Assembly: GCF_024519285.1 (NCBI RefSeq)
Contig: NZ_JAMZCY010000010.1
Span: 62,001 to 126,000, forward strand
Source of the DNA: Cohnella sp. WQ 127256
GTDB taxonomy: Bacteria > Bacillota > Bacilli > Paenibacillales > Paenibacillaceae
DNA length: 64,000 nucleotides
Reading direction: 5' to 3'
The position numbers and the translations under genes are program-made. Position 1 is the stretch's first letter. Each line of letters starts with the position of its first letter. The notes beneath the pieces are model-generated. The model made no database searches and was not told where the DNA came from. It worked only from the letters and a program-made list of their open reading frames with translations. Below, one piece after another: positions 8,132-17,059 of this stretch.

Positions 8132-8797
8132 ATGAAGAAGCTACTTTTAGTGATGTTGATTATACTGGCGATAACGGGTTGTAATCAGGAGGGAAGCTCT
8201 GGTAATGCCACCGATTCTCCTTCTCCCACACCCGTACCCGTCGCATCAGTCAAACCAGAGGATCCCCCGTCGCCACCTGCGGAAGGATTGGAAGCGATTA
8301 ATGAAAAGCTTAGTGAACATATGCAGGAATTAGGTAGGCAGCAATCTATTGCCGTTCAATCCCTGTATTCTACCGATGAAGCGGTTAAGATGGAAGTCCG
8401 CAGCTTCGGTGATGTCGAGCAAATCTTGTCTGAAACGGATATTGAAGCCTTTAAACAAAGCTTATTTGAACTAGTCGGTGAACCGTTCCCGATAGATATT
8501 TCCATCCGGAAATGCTGTGACGGGAAAGCTGGAGTTATCGGAAAGATTACTGAAGTGAACACAGAAAGAAACCGGATTCTTGTTGTCAATGAGCTAGAGA
8601 AGAACGGTAACACAGACGACCCGGTTGCCTATTGGGTAAGTCTAACGGACGACGGAAAGGTGTTTGTTGAAGGAGAAGAAACTACGGACATTTTCGATTC
8701 CGCACTCGTAGGTAAGGACGCGCAAGTGTGGACGACCGGAATGATCGATCAATCTTATCCAGGTCAAGTGGCTGCTTTAAAAGTAGTCGCGGAATAA
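8132..8797 (+). CDS. DUF3221-type lipoprotein
   Basis: 221 residues with a lipoprotein signal peptide ending in the lipobox ITGC (Cys17), followed by a Ser/Pro-rich linker. The N-terminal half is not recognised. The C-terminal part (GVIGKITEVN, RILVVNE, WVSLTDDGKVF, VWTTGMIDQSYPGQ) matches the DUF3221 pattern of B. subtilis YobA-like proteins. Surface-anchored, function unknown. A CC pair (RKCCDG) lies near the domain start. A loose ECF-like promoter, TGCAAC-N16-CGTT at 8065-8090, lies upstream but lacks the AACC core seen elsewhere here. Confidence 0.8.
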   Translation: MKKLLLVMLIILAITGCNQEGSSGNATDSPSPTPVPVASVKPEDPPSPPAEGLEAINEKLSEHMQELGRQQSIAVQSLYSTDEAVKMEVRSFGDVEQILSETDIEAFKQSLFELVGEPFPIDISIRKCCDGKAGVIGKITEVNTERNRILVVNELEKNGNTDDPVAYWVSLTDDGKVFVEGEETTDIFDSALVGKDAQVWTTGMIDQSYPGQVAALKVVAE

Positions 8798-8802
8798 TAG
8801 AG

Positions 8803-8845
8803 GAGCCTCCAATCCGTAATGAAGCGGGTGGAGGCTCTATCTTTG
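8803..8845 (+). terminator. Intrinsic terminator after the DUF3221 lipoprotein
   Basis: A perfect 9-bp stem GAGCCTCCA (8803-8811) / TGGAGGCTC (8829-8837) is followed by TATCTTT. It lies between convergent genes. Confidence 0.8.
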
Positions 8846-8870
8846 TCACTTGTCGAAGACGGGGGTTAAC

Positions 8871-9572
8871 TTACATATCACCTGCGGTAATCTCAAGCTT
8901 CTCACCTGGAGCGAGAACTCGGCCTTGTTGACCTTGACCTTCTATACGCTTAACGAAAGCTTCGGCGTCCTGTCGAATCGGTGTGAATGTGTCGTAGTGG
9001 ACGGGAATGACTAGCTTAGCACCGAACCACTCGGCTGCTTGTAAGGCATCGTCTGGACCCATCGTATAATGATCGCCAATTGGCAGGAAGGCGATGTCGA
9101 TCGGATGGCGGTCGCCGATCATTTTCATATCTGAGAAGAGTGCAGTATCCCCAGCATGTAGCAGCGTTAATCCTTCAACTTGAATGATATACCCTGCAGG
9201 CATTCCGCCATAGATGATTTGGCCTTCTTCAAGAAAGATGCCCGAGCTATGGAAGGCTTGAATCATTTTCGCTTTGGCGAATCCCAGATCAACTGTACCC
9301 CCGATGTTCATGTCGATTGTTTTGAGGTTTTTCCAGGACATGTAATTCGCAAGCTCGAAGGTGGCCACGATGGTGGCATCGTTCGCACGGGCGATTGGTT
9401 CGGCGTCGAGGATGTGGTCTGTGTGTGCATGGGTGAGCAATATGTAGTCTGTGCGGATGTCTTCTGGCTCCGTAACTGCGATCGGATTGCCTCTCAGAAA
9501 TGGATCGATGAGCAGCGATTTCCCATTCGTAATGAGTTGGACGCATGAGTGGCCATGATAAATAATTTCCAT
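8871..9572 (-). CDS. UPF0173 metal-dependent hydrolase (metallo-beta-lactamase fold)
   Basis: 233 residues. It carries the MBL signature THAHTDH (about 47-53), the LHAGDTALF metal-ligand segment, LPIGDHYTMGPDDA and PVHYDTF, which is the UPF0173/YtkL pattern. Proteins of this family are cytoplasmic and bind two metal ions; the substrate is unknown. AAGGAGGAA precedes the ATG. Monocistronic and convergent with the lipoprotein gene. Confidence 0.93.
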   Translation of the reverse strand: MEIIYHGHSCVQLITNGKSLLIDPFLRGNPIAVTEPEDIRTDYILLTHAHTDHILDAEPIARANDATIVATFELANYMSWKNLKTIDMNIGGTVDLGFAKAKMIQAFHSSGIFLEEGQIIYGGMPAGYIIQVEGLTLLHAGDTALFSDMKMIGDRHPIDIAFLPIGDHYTMGPDDALQAAEWFGAKLVIPVHYDTFTPIRQDAEAFVKRIEGQGQQGRVLAPGEKLEITAGDM

Positions 9573-9717
9573 AATGCATTCCTCCTTTTTCTTCTATTGT
9601 AACCGAATTACGAATTAACCGATCAATCCCCAAGAACCGAGGAGCTCGTCGAGTATACTTTTCCAGAGACAAGGGAACGTTGAAAAGCATATTCGATATT
9701 GGACAGGAGAATTTGCG

Positions 9718-10062
9718 ATGGTCTCGTTCCTGATTACGCTAATGCGTTTATTGAAAGGATTACGAAGAGCTTTTAAAGAAAAGGACTTCCAAGTGCTGTT
9801 CATCCTCATTCTCTTGATGTTAGTTTCGGGCACGATTTTTTATACGAAGGAAGAAGGACTTGATCTACTTGATGCGCTTTATTTTTGCGTTACGACACTA
9901 AGCACGGTGGGATCGTCTCATTTCGAACCCCAAACGACACTCGGTAAAATATTTACGATGGTATATATCCTAGTAGGAACGGGTCTGTTCTTAGGATTAG
10001 TCTTCCATATCGCTCTTGCCGTTATGAATCGACCAGAGGGTGACAATAAGACTAAGAAGTAA
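9718..10062 (+). CDS. Two-TM ion channel (Ion_trans_2-like) with an unusual filter
   Basis: 114 residues with two membrane helices (about 26-41 and 77-97) around a pore loop, the layout of KcsA/NaK-type channel subunits. The filter region reads TTLSTVGSSHF (about 59-69), where potassium channels have TVGYG and NaK has TVGDG, so the last two filter residues are Ser-Ser. There is no regulatory domain, only a short Lys-rich tail. AGGAGA lies 7 nt before the ATG. Ion selectivity cannot be predicted; it could be non-selective. Confidence 0.8.
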   Translation: MVSFLITLMRLLKGLRRAFKEKDFQVLFILILLMLVSGTIFYTKEEGLDLLDALYFCVTTLSTVGSSHFEPQTTLGKIFTMVYILVGTGLFLGLVFHIALAVMNRPEGDNKTKK

Positions 10063-10157
10063 TCCTTATATTACTTATCTACAACGTTAAATATTAAGTA
10101 TGTAAAGAAAAATATGGTAGAATAGGAGAATAGAACTACGGCAACAGGGGGATGGAA

Positions 10158-11162
10158 ATGGACAACTTGATTGGAAAAAAATTAAAAAGCGATGTTATAA
10201 ATACATATGGTGTGACGATTATCCCTGCCCACACGGTTATTAACTCTGATTCCATCAGGCTATTACTTAGTCATAAGATAGATATCAACTCCCTATTCCT
10301 CACTGCTGAGGTGGAAATAAATGATCCATATCCGTTAGTCCAGCAAGTCGTTGCGAAGTCTAAGCTTCTGTTTGAATCTATTATCGAGTCTCGTAAAGTT
10401 CCGTTATTGGAAATTCGTAATGAGGTTATACCTAGCATTCAGGATATATCGAATAATGAGAATCTGTTTGAGTTGTTTGAAGCGATAAAAGCAAAGGATG
10501 ATTACACCTATCAACACAACATAGGTGTTGGAGTGTTGTCGACGCTTATTGGTCGTTGGATGAATCTGAGTGAATCAGAGCTTTCCATCCTATCCTTAGG
10601 GGCTGTCTTACATGATATTGGAAAAGTTAAGATTCCCAAGGAGATCCTTAATAAGCCAGGAAAGCTGACCAAAGAAGAGTTCGACTTGATGAAGAAGCAT
10701 ACGATCTTTGGTTATGAAATGCTCAAAGAAACGACAGGTCTGAATCAACGCATTGCTTTTATAGCATTACAGCATCATGAGCGTGATGATGGTAAAGGTT
10801 ATCCACTTGGTCTTGTTAAAGGCAAGATTGACATGCTGAGCTCTATCGTAGCCGTTGCGGATATCTTTCATGCGATGTCTTCCAAACGCCCCTATCATGA
10901 CCCGATCCCATTTTATGAAATTGTTAATCAAATGCGACAAGAAAAGTTTGGTCAGTTGAATCCGCATATCGTTTCGATATTTCTAGAAAACATCATGAAG
11001 CGATTAATTGGTGAACGGGTAATGCTAACGGATGGGCAAATGGGGGAAGTTGTATATCTCAATCCTCACAGCGTTGAGAAGCCGTTAATAATGATCGATG
11101 AAACGTTCTATGACTTGAGTAAGGAAAAGGATTTGCAGATCCAATCGATTGTTGTCTTGTAA
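10158..11162 (+). CDS. HD-GYP domain protein, probable c-di-GMP phosphodiesterase
   Basis: About 334 residues. An N-terminal region of about 100 residues with no recognised sensor fold precedes an HD-GYP domain with LHDIGKVKIP (HD at about 152-153) and HHERDDGKGYP (about 206-216). A C-terminal segment of about 70 residues follows. HD-GYP enzymes degrade cyclic di-GMP. The ATG at 10158 is favoured over 10152 because AGGGGG then has a 6-nt gap. The ATPase gene follows 16 nt later. A GGDEF protein encoded at 45293-46267 would make the second messenger. Confidence 0.9.
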   Translation: MDNLIGKKLKSDVINTYGVTIIPAHTVINSDSIRLLLSHKIDINSLFLTAEVEINDPYPLVQQVVAKSKLLFESIIESRKVPLLEIRNEVIPSIQDISNNENLFELFEAIKAKDDYTYQHNIGVGVLSTLIGRWMNLSESELSILSLGAVLHDIGKVKIPKEILNKPGKLTKEEFDLMKKHTIFGYEMLKETTGLNQRIAFIALQHHERDDGKGYPLGLVKGKIDMLSSIVAVADIFHAMSSKRPYHDPIPFYEIVNQMRQEKFGQLNPHIVSIFLENIMKRLIGERVMLTDGQMGEVVYLNPHSVEKPLIMIDETFYDLSKEKDLQIQSIVVL

Positions 11163-11178
11163 AATTGGGGTGGATACA

Positions 11179-11916
11179 TTGTTTTTGCGTAGTGTTGAGA
11201 TTCTAAGTAAAGCAGAGCGTAACCCTAACTCTTATCCGTTCACTATTCCTGCAATTAAGCATCTAGATATCCTTGAATTCAAGAGGAATGTTACGTTCTT
11301 TGTTGGAGAAAATGGTTCCGGAAAGTCCACCATTCTGGAGGCGATTGCTTATCAGTGCGGGTTTAACACAGCAGGTGGTGGTAAGAACAACATCTATGAG
11401 GTGGATGCATCTCGTTCGATACTAGGTGACCATGTCCGATTATCATGGATGCCGAAGATTACTAATGGCTTCTTTCTTAGGGCGGAAACCTTTTACCATT
11501 TTGCATCGCATCTGGACAGCTTGCCTGAGAGCTTGCCTTATTATGGGGGACGATCCTTACACGAACAATCGCATGGGGAGGCTTTTTTGTCGCTTTTCAA
11601 GCATCGGTTTGGGAAAAAGGCGATTTACTTACTCGACGAGCCGGAGGCGGCTTTATCCCCTGCAAGGCAATTGGCATTAATGCGTGTGATCAAGGATTTG
11701 GATCAGGAAGCGCAGTTCATCATTGCAACCCATTCTCCGATACTCCTCGGATATCCCGATGCACAGATTCTAAACTTCGATGTTCAACCCGTTGGTGAAA
11801 TTCGGTATGAGGACACGCTACATTACATAATAACAAGGCGTTTCCTCGAAAATAGAAAGTCAGTATTAAGGGAGTTATTTTCCGATTCAGATGCTCCTAA
11901 CAACGAAGACGATTGA
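11179..11916 (+). CDS. ABC-type/AAA ATPase, stand-alone
   Basis: About 245 residues. Walker A is GENGSGKST (about 43-51), the ABC-like signature is SHGEAFLSLF and Walker B is YLLDEPEAALSP, followed by ATHSPILLG. It lacks coiled-coil arms and a membrane partner, placing it with small SbcC/RecF-like or AAA_23-type ATPases of unknown target. I place the start at TTG 11179, just after GGGGTGG; GTG at 11170 is an alternative. It is probably co-transcribed with the HD-GYP gene. The function is not known. Confidence 0.8.
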   Translation: MFLRSVEILSKAERNPNSYPFTIPAIKHLDILEFKRNVTFFVGENGSGKSTILEAIAYQCGFNTAGGGKNNIYEVDASRSILGDHVRLSWMPKITNGFFLRAETFYHFASHLDSLPESLPYYGGRSLHEQSHGEAFLSLFKHRFGKKAIYLLDEPEAALSPARQLALMRVIKDLDQEAQFIIATHSPILLGYPDAQILNFDVQPVGEIRYEDTLHYIITRRFLENRKSVLRELFSDSDAPNNEDD

Positions 11917-11997
11917 ATAATCGGGCAGGAATATTGGAATGATAGAATAGATTGGAAAGATGATGATAAATCTATTATTTATTTAGGGAGTGGGCAA

Positions 11998-12423
11998 ATG
12001 TCTGTAAATGTGTATTTGAACTTTAAGGGTAACTGTCGTGAAGTGGTACAGTTTTACGCACGGGTTTTTGGAACTGCCGAGCCGAAGATCATGACCTTTG
12101 GTGACACTCCAGCCCACCCAGATTATCCACTTCCGGATGAAGCGAAAAATTTAGTCATGCACACGCGACTTATGATTAATGGAAGCAATGTCATGTTTTC
12201 CGATACTTTTCCTGATATGCCTTTTGTTGTTGGGAACAATGTCAGCCTTGCCTTCGTCAGCAAGAGTGTGGATGAAATCAAATCCGCATTTAATCAATTG
12301 AAGGAAGGCGGGACAGTAGGCATGGAGCTTCAAGAAACCTATTGGAGCAAGTGTTATGGCAGCCTAACGGATAAGTTTGGAACCGAATGGTTATTCAACT
12401 TCGACAACGGTGAAGAGTGGTAA
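11998..12423 (+). CDS. VOC-superfamily protein, PhnB/glyoxalase type
   Basis: 141 residues with the PhnB-like (3-demethylubiquinone-methyltransferase-type VOC) layout: VNVYLNFKGNCREVVQFY at the start, MHTRLMINGSNVMFSD in the middle and the closing segment YGSLTDKFGTEWLFNFDN. These are small dimeric proteins, often annotated as glyoxalase or bleomycin-resistance-like; the substrate is unknown. TTAGGGAG lies upstream of the ATG. A strong bidirectional terminator follows. Confidence 0.88.
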   Translation: MSVNVYLNFKGNCREVVQFYARVFGTAEPKIMTFGDTPAHPDYPLPDEAKNLVMHTRLMINGSNVMFSDTFPDMPFVVGNNVSLAFVSKSVDEIKSAFNQLKEGGTVGMELQETYWSKCYGSLTDKFGTEWLFNFDNGEEW

Positions 12424-12441
12424 ACAACTAAACCGGTTAGC

Positions 12442-12491
12442 AATAACAAAAGAGGTGATGCAGGAGCCCCCTGTATCACCTCTTTGTTATT
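12442..12491. terminator. Bidirectional terminator between the VOC and TetR genes
   Basis: A long inverted repeat, AATAACAAAAGAGGTGATGC (12442-12461) with its complement ending GTTATT at 12491, closes over a short loop. It is flanked by A and T tracts on both sides and overlaps the TetR stop codon. Confidence 0.85.
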
Positions 12492-13092
12492 GAAAGCCCT
12501 CTTCGATATGAGCTAGAGCAGCCTCAATTACATCGATATAATCCGCATCGGAGTGCAGCACACAATAAGTGTGCGCTCCTAAGATGGCTCCCACTATCGA
12601 ACCGGAAAAAGCGAGAACAGCGAGGTTTCCACTATCCTGTCCGGTCCTTTCCGCGATCAGATCTGCAATCATGACTAGCGTTTCAGAGTTCTGGCTCATA
12701 CTCGCTGCACGAAGCTCAGGAATCGACATGATGAGTTCCATTCTTTCTCGAATCTCTTGTCTAGCTTCTTGCGGGATAAGAGCTGAGCCTTCTCTAACTG
12801 CTTGCCGAAAAGCTCGGATGGGACTGAGCTCTTTTGGCTGTTTGCGGAACAATTCCACCAACATCGGATCGAAGTCATCTTCTGTGACGAGCGATTCCTT
12901 CGTTGGGAAATAACGAAAGAGAGTACTCGGTGAAACCTCAGACGCCTCGGCAATTTGCTCAACTGTCGTTTCTTGATACCCTTTTTGCTGGAACAATCTA
13001 ATCGCGTTCTTCTGGATCGTTGATCGGGTTTTAATCTTTTTCCGTTCGCGAAGCCCGATTTTGGGTTGATCGTCTAGTTCGTCTATCAACAC
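12487..13092 (-). CDS. TetR-family transcriptional regulator
   Basis: About 201 residues. The N-terminal DNA-binding domain (IQKNAIRLFQQKGYQETTVEQIAEASEVS with PSTLFRYFPTKESL) is typical TetR, followed by a divergent ligand domain. I choose the GTG at 13092 because GGGAGG lies 7 nt upstream, rather than the longer form from 13125. It lies 64 nt downstream of the MFS exporter gene on the same strand, so it is probably the local repressor, co-transcribed with its target. Candidate operators lie at 14716-14764. Confidence 0.92.
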   Translation of the reverse strand: MLIDELDDQPKIGLRERKKIKTRSTIQKNAIRLFQQKGYQETTVEQIAEASEVSPSTLFRYFPTKESLVTEDDFDPMLVELFRKQPKELSPIRAFRQAVREGSALIPQEARQEIRERMELIMSIPELRAASMSQNSETLVMIADLIAERTGQDSGNLAVLAFSGSIVGAILGAHTYCVLHSDADYIDVIEAALAHIEEGFQ

Positions 13093-13156
13093 GTCAGTGC
13101 CTCCCGCTACACAGTTATTAACCATAGTGTACCGTTTTTGTGGGCACCGGGCAATG

Positions 13157-14674
13157 TTACAGTCCGATTTCCTTCACTTGATCGGGGGTCGAGGCGACAA
13201 GACCTCGCGGCAGAAAAATGAGTGTAAGGACGACACCGATGAGCGCGATTCCGCCACAAATCCAGAGCATCGTATCCATACCGGAGACGAAAGCATATCG
13301 AACGGACTGTAGTAACGGTTCAGAGCCTAACTGCTTTGCAATGGCAGTGCCAGCTGTCACACTTAGCTGTACAGATTCGGCAGCTAAATCTGGAACGCCT
13401 GTCAGATCAATGTTTGACCGATAGGTTGCATTTAATGCAGCACCGAGCAAGGCTACGCCGAATGAGCCGCCAACTAGACGGCATGCCATAATGAGAGCTG
13501 AGCCTACGCCACTTCGTTCAGCAGATAGCTCGCCTAGTGCTGCGTCCATTGCTGTCGGTAACGCCATACCGAGCCCGAGACCGCTAATTGTAATCCAAGT
13601 GGCTGCAAAGCCGTAGCTGCTGTCCATATGCGTAGCTGCTCCTATAGCTAAGCTAATAGCAAGCAGTGCAAATCCTAGAGCGGCAATCCACTTCGTGCCC
13701 ATCTTAGGAAGTAAGCTTTGCGCTGCTTTAGCCCCGATGATCAGCCCACCTATTAACGGGAGTAGTCGAAGTCCGGTCTGAAGGGAGTCTGCGCTTTGAA
13801 CTGCTTGAAAATATTGAGGCATAGCGAACATTAAGCCGAATATGGCGAAGGTTACGATCGTTGCAAGTATAGTTCCCCATGTGAATCTCGCTGAGCGGAA
13901 CAACGATAGATCGATCAGCGGATAGGTGATTCGCCTTTGCCAGGCAGTAAACACGATTAATAAGAGCAATCCAACGACCATTGAAGAAATCGCCATGGGT
14001 TCCGACCAACTGTGTTCGCCTGTACGAATGACTCCATAGGTAATGCCTGTTAGACCTAGGCTGGAAGTGATTACACCGAAGACGTCTAGGCGTTGTCGAT
14101 TTTCACTTCTAGATTCCGGTAGCAGGAATCCGACGGCGATAAGGGCAATCGCGACGAGTGGAATGTTAATAAGAAATACGGATCCCCATGAATAATGCTT
14201 CAGGAGCCAACCGCCGAGAATGGGGCCTAGTGGGATGCCGAACATATTCGCCATTGCCCATAACATCATAGCCTTAGTACGCTCCGCTCCGTGAAATAAC
14301 ACGGGAAGGATAGACATAGACAGCGGCATAATAAACGCGGCTCCTAACCCAAGAAAGCAACGCATTACAATGAGCATGGTTGTAGAATCGGATAATGCAC
14401 AACCGCCGGAAGCTAAACCGAATAGGACAAGTGAGGCGAGTAGATACTTTTTCCGACCGTAGCTGTCCCCAAGCATTCCTGCTGGAAGTAGAACAGCGGC
14501 AAGAATGAGGTTATACGAGGCGACTATCCATTGCAGCGAGCTAGTTGAAGCATTGAGATCCGATGCAAGCGTCGGCAAAGCGACATTGAGAATCGTCATA
14601 TCCAATGAAATCGCTAGAATACCGAAGGTTAATGCACCGAGCACCCACCATTTGCGTGAATCATTCGTAATCAT
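13157..14674 (-). CDS. MFS multidrug exporter, DHA2/EmrB type (14 TM)
   Basis: About 505 residues with 14 predicted membrane helices. It has the DHA2 family motifs LDMTILNVALPTLASDL in helix 1, GMLGDSYGRKK (motif A) and PLGPILGGWLL (motif C, typical of proton-driven exporters). I choose the ATG at 14674 because AAGGTGG then has a 9-nt gap; the ATG at 14683 overlaps that site. It heads an operon with the TetR gene. Substrate unknown, probably a lipophilic drug or metabolite. Confidence 0.92.
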   Translation of the reverse strand: MITNDSRKWWVLGALTFGILAISLDMTILNVALPTLASDLNASTSSLQWIVASYNLILAAVLLPAGMLGDSYGRKKYLLASLVLFGLASGGCALSDSTTMLIVMRCFLGLGAAFIMPLSMSILPVLFHGAERTKAMMLWAMANMFGIPLGPILGGWLLKHYSWGSVFLINIPLVAIALIAVGFLLPESRSENRQRLDVFGVITSSLGLTGITYGVIRTGEHSWSEPMAISSMVVGLLLLIVFTAWQRRITYPLIDLSLFRSARFTWGTILATIVTFAIFGLMFAMPQYFQAVQSADSLQTGLRLLPLIGGLIIGAKAAQSLLPKMGTKWIAALGFALLAISLAIGAATHMDSSYGFAATWITISGLGLGMALPTAMDAALGELSAERSGVGSALIMACRLVGGSFGVALLGAALNATYRSNIDLTGVPDLAAESVQLSVTAGTAIAKQLGSEPLLQSVRYAFVSGMDTMLWICGGIALIGVVLTLIFLPRGLVASTPDQVKEIGL

Positions 14675-14715
14675 CGTGATCATCCACCTTTTCCGGTTGT
14701 TTCCCAACCACATAA

Positions 14716-14764
14716 TGACAGTGTATTAAATTTGAATGTAACTGTCAAATTAAATTAACTGTCA
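14716..14764 (-). promoter_or_regulatory. Promoter of the MFS-tetR operon overlapped by putative operators
   Basis: On the minus strand TTGACA (14748-14743) and TACACT (14725-14720) are separated by 17 nt. ACTGTCA occurs at 14741-14747 and 14758-14764, and its inverse TGACAGT at 14716-14722. One inverted pair therefore brackets the -35 and -10 elements. This is the placement expected for autorepression by the TetR protein; the sites are inferred. Confidence 0.6.
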
Positions 14765-14866
14765 TAAATTTGAGTGGATTAACTACACAAAATAACATAT
14801 GTATCCATAAAATCACGAAAAAGCTATAATGGGAAAAGTTGTGAAATCCGAAAAGGAAGTGTTCAT

Positions 14867-15340
14867 TTGGAAGATTACGCGCCATTATTAGAGCAGTTGC
14901 TTCAACAGGAAAGAGATTTGCAGTTTGATATTTTTACAAATCAGACGGCCCTTCAGTTAGGGAATGCGATATTGGAAAGAGCGATGAAAGAGGAGAAATT
15001 AATCGTTGTTGATATTAGAAGGAATGGACAATTGCTATTTCATGCGAAGTTAGAGGGAACTGGACTTAATAATGATCGATGGATTCAGCGTAAAATCAAT
15101 GTCGCTAATCATTTCGGACATAGCTCTTATTATATGCACGTTTTGTATAAGTCATGGAACACCACGATCCAAGAAAATGCGTTCGTAGATCCGATGGAAT
15201 ATGCAGCAGAAGGTGGGTCATTCCCTATCTTTATTAAGAATGTTGGCCCTATCGGGACGATATCTGTGTCGGGTTTGCCTGGCGAAGAAGATCACGCATT
15301 GGTCGTCACAGTCTTAAGAGAATTCTTGAATTCGGTCTGA
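14867..15340 (+). CDS. UPF0303 / heme-degrading-domain (HbpS-like) protein
   Basis: 157 residues. The segments NQTALQLGNAILERA, IVVDIRRNGQLLFHAKLEGT, RKINVANHFGHSSYYMH and GPIGTISVSGLPGEEDHALVV match the UPF0303/YBR137W family, related to the heme-binding HbpS fold. Biochemical role uncertain. Translation starts at TTG 14867 after AAGGAAGTG. A TATAAT lies at 14825-14830 without a good -35. It is divergent from the MFS operon and followed by a perfect terminator. Confidence 0.85.
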   Translation: MEDYAPLLEQLLQQERDLQFDIFTNQTALQLGNAILERAMKEEKLIVVDIRRNGQLLFHAKLEGTGLNNDRWIQRKINVANHFGHSSYYMHVLYKSWNTTIQENAFVDPMEYAAEGGSFPIFIKNVGPIGTISVSGLPGEEDHALVVTVLREFLNSV

Positions 15341-15347
15341 TTTAAAA

Positions 15348-15390
15348 AGGCGAGTAAAGCGTAGATGTTCAGTCTACGCTTTACTCGCCT
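15348..15390. terminator. Bidirectional intrinsic terminator
   Basis: A perfect 18-bp stem begins AGGCGAGTAAAGC (15348) and ends ACTCGCCT (15390), with a 7-nt loop and A/T tracts on both sides. It separates the convergent genes at 14867 and 15409. Confidence 0.9.
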
Positions 15391-15408
15391 TTAGGTTGGT
15401 GCTAGTGG

Positions 15409-15786
15409 TTAAATACTTATTTGGGCGAACTGTCTGTTCCGTAACAGGAGCAATTGCTGATCGATAGCTGATTGGTTCAAGTGGAGGTCATTCAGGTAAG
15501 CATGAAGGGTTGTCTGCAAATGATGCACGATATTTCGTTGGATATCCGGAATGCTATCCTCCCTACAAAAAGCCGAACAGGAGAGAAAGCCTTCTGCATA
15601 GTGCTTAATATCATCTGAAATGACATTAACCTTTTCCTTATAAATCCTTTTTACAGCACCGGCCTGTGGTTTTATTTCGTAGTAACGATTTGTCTCGATG
15701 AGCAGCTTCCATGGACTAACATGGAAAATAAATGTGCTATTCTTCAATTCACCCGTCACCTTGAACAGATCCATGCCGTTGCTCAT
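15409..15786 (-). CDS. Hypothetical protein, 125 aa
   Basis: Soluble, with no signal or membrane segment. It contains four cysteine or histidine-rich points (SCSAFC, VHHLQ) and a predicted helical C-terminal half (LNQSAIDQQLLLLRNRQ). The first half (FIFHVSPWKLLIETNRYYEI) looks like beta strands. AGAGGGGA precedes the ATG at good distance. It is flanked by a bidirectional terminator. I do not recognise the family. Confidence 0.65.
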   Translation of the reverse strand: MSNGMDLFKVTGELKNSTFIFHVSPWKLLIETNRYYEIKPQAGAVKRIYKEKVNVISDDIKHYAEGFLSCSAFCREDSIPDIQRNIVHHLQTTLHAYLNDLHLNQSAIDQQLLLLRNRQFAQISI

Positions 15787-16001
15787 ACGTAAATATCCCC
15801 TCTTTCATCGTTGACATGTTAAAATTTATGATATAGAAATAATAGCATAAAATGAGGATCTACTCCTCCTAATATATTGTGAACTTTGTGCCACATAATC
15901 TGTAGCTCCTGTCGTTTTCACATATTGGATGATAGGCCGGACGTCCCGGTGGACTTGTTTGATATAATAAAATAGAGATTGTTGTTTAGGAGTCTGATAA
16001 G

Positions 16002-16823
16002 ATGAACGGCTTAGAGGCCATATTAACCAAGAAAAATAGAACTAAGCTTTGGATAAGTGGAGTTATCATCTTTATATTAGCGGTGTTAATTATTCTCGTC
16101 GTTTATTGGATTCGAAGCGATAATGGAAATTCTAAAGACCAAGAATTAAATATGCCGCACGATTATGTTTATAGCACAGTGGTGGCCTCTAATCGTATGG
16201 AGCTACATTATTTGCGCACACGACCCTCTAATATCAGGTTGGAGTCCATACATAACAATGTCACTGTGGCACCCTTTTACGGAATAAACGGTGGTTTTTT
16301 CTACGAAAATGCATTGCTTAGTATTGCCGTTATGAACGATGAGCCCGTTAACGACACTAAAGGTCAATATGGAGCCGGAGAGGCTAATGCCAAATATGCC
16401 AGAGGCACACTCGTATGGGATGGGAGTTTAGATCAGCTTAATGTGCAGGTCGTGCGTCAAGCCTCTGAGCTTGCGGTAACGGATCGCTCGCGATTCTGGG
16501 CGCAGGGAGGCATTAGCATGAGCCTCGATCGAGAGGAGCAATGGGTAGATCAAATCACAGCCGAGAGTGCTCCACTTCCGATTGCCTACTGTCTTCGGTC
16601 AGCGGCAGTATATGACTTGGACGGTAACTTATATTTGATTGTTAGCACGACGAAGGGTACTTTGGCAGAGTTCCGTGAAGCGATAGTGGAGACTGTCGGA
16701 GATGGCCAGCTTGTGAATGGAATCTTTCTCGATGGTGACGGCTCATCTCAGCTCCGAAGCAGGGAAGCGAAGCTAACCGGCGATGGTCGGCTTGTTGTTC
16801 AAATGTTAAGTCTTATAAAGTGA
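16002..16823 (+). CDS. NAGPA-type phosphodiester glycosidase, membrane-anchored
   Basis: 273 residues. One N-terminal membrane anchor (WISGVIIFILAVLIILVVYW) precedes an extracytoplasmic domain with GINGGFF (about 94-100), WAQGGISMS and GIFLDGDGSSQL (about 237-248). These are the signatures of the phosphodiester glycosidase family (NAGPA, formerly DUF2233), whose bacterial members act on surface glycans or teichoic-acid-like linkages. TTTAGGAG precedes the ATG, and an extended -10 (TGATATAAT) lies at 15960-15968. Substrate unknown. Confidence 0.82.
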   Translation: MNGLEAILTKKNRTKLWISGVIIFILAVLIILVVYWIRSDNGNSKDQELNMPHDYVYSTVVASNRMELHYLRTRPSNIRLESIHNNVTVAPFYGINGGFFYENALLSIAVMNDEPVNDTKGQYGAGEANAKYARGTLVWDGSLDQLNVQVVRQASELAVTDRSRFWAQGGISMSLDREEQWVDQITAESAPLPIAYCLRSAAVYDLDGNLYLIVSTTKGTLAEFREAIVETVGDGQLVNGIFLDGDGSSQLRSREAKLTGDGRLVVQMLSLIK

Positions 16824-16898
16824 ACATTTAAGCTTAATGCGAACCCAATCTACCCTAACGATAGGGTTCCATATGATGTTTAGGGATGGGAATAAGAA

Positions 16899-16941
16899 CT
16901 GCCCACCATAGCGGCGTTGTGTGCCGGTATATGATGGGCAG
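16899..16941 (+). terminator. Possible weak terminator hairpin
   Basis: CTGCCCACCAT (16899-16909) pairs with ATGATGGGCAG (16931-16941) with one mismatch; the T-tract is poor (AGTCTATTTC). It may end the NAGPA-type gene. Confidence 0.35.
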
Positions 16942-17059
16942 AGTCTATTTCGTAGGTTGAAGATGGATGGATCCTACATTGCCTTGAGCAATTTCTCGGC
17001 TTTGGAACGTATCTCGGGTGTTGTCCATTGCTTCTGGCTCATGGAGTGAACTTCTCCTC

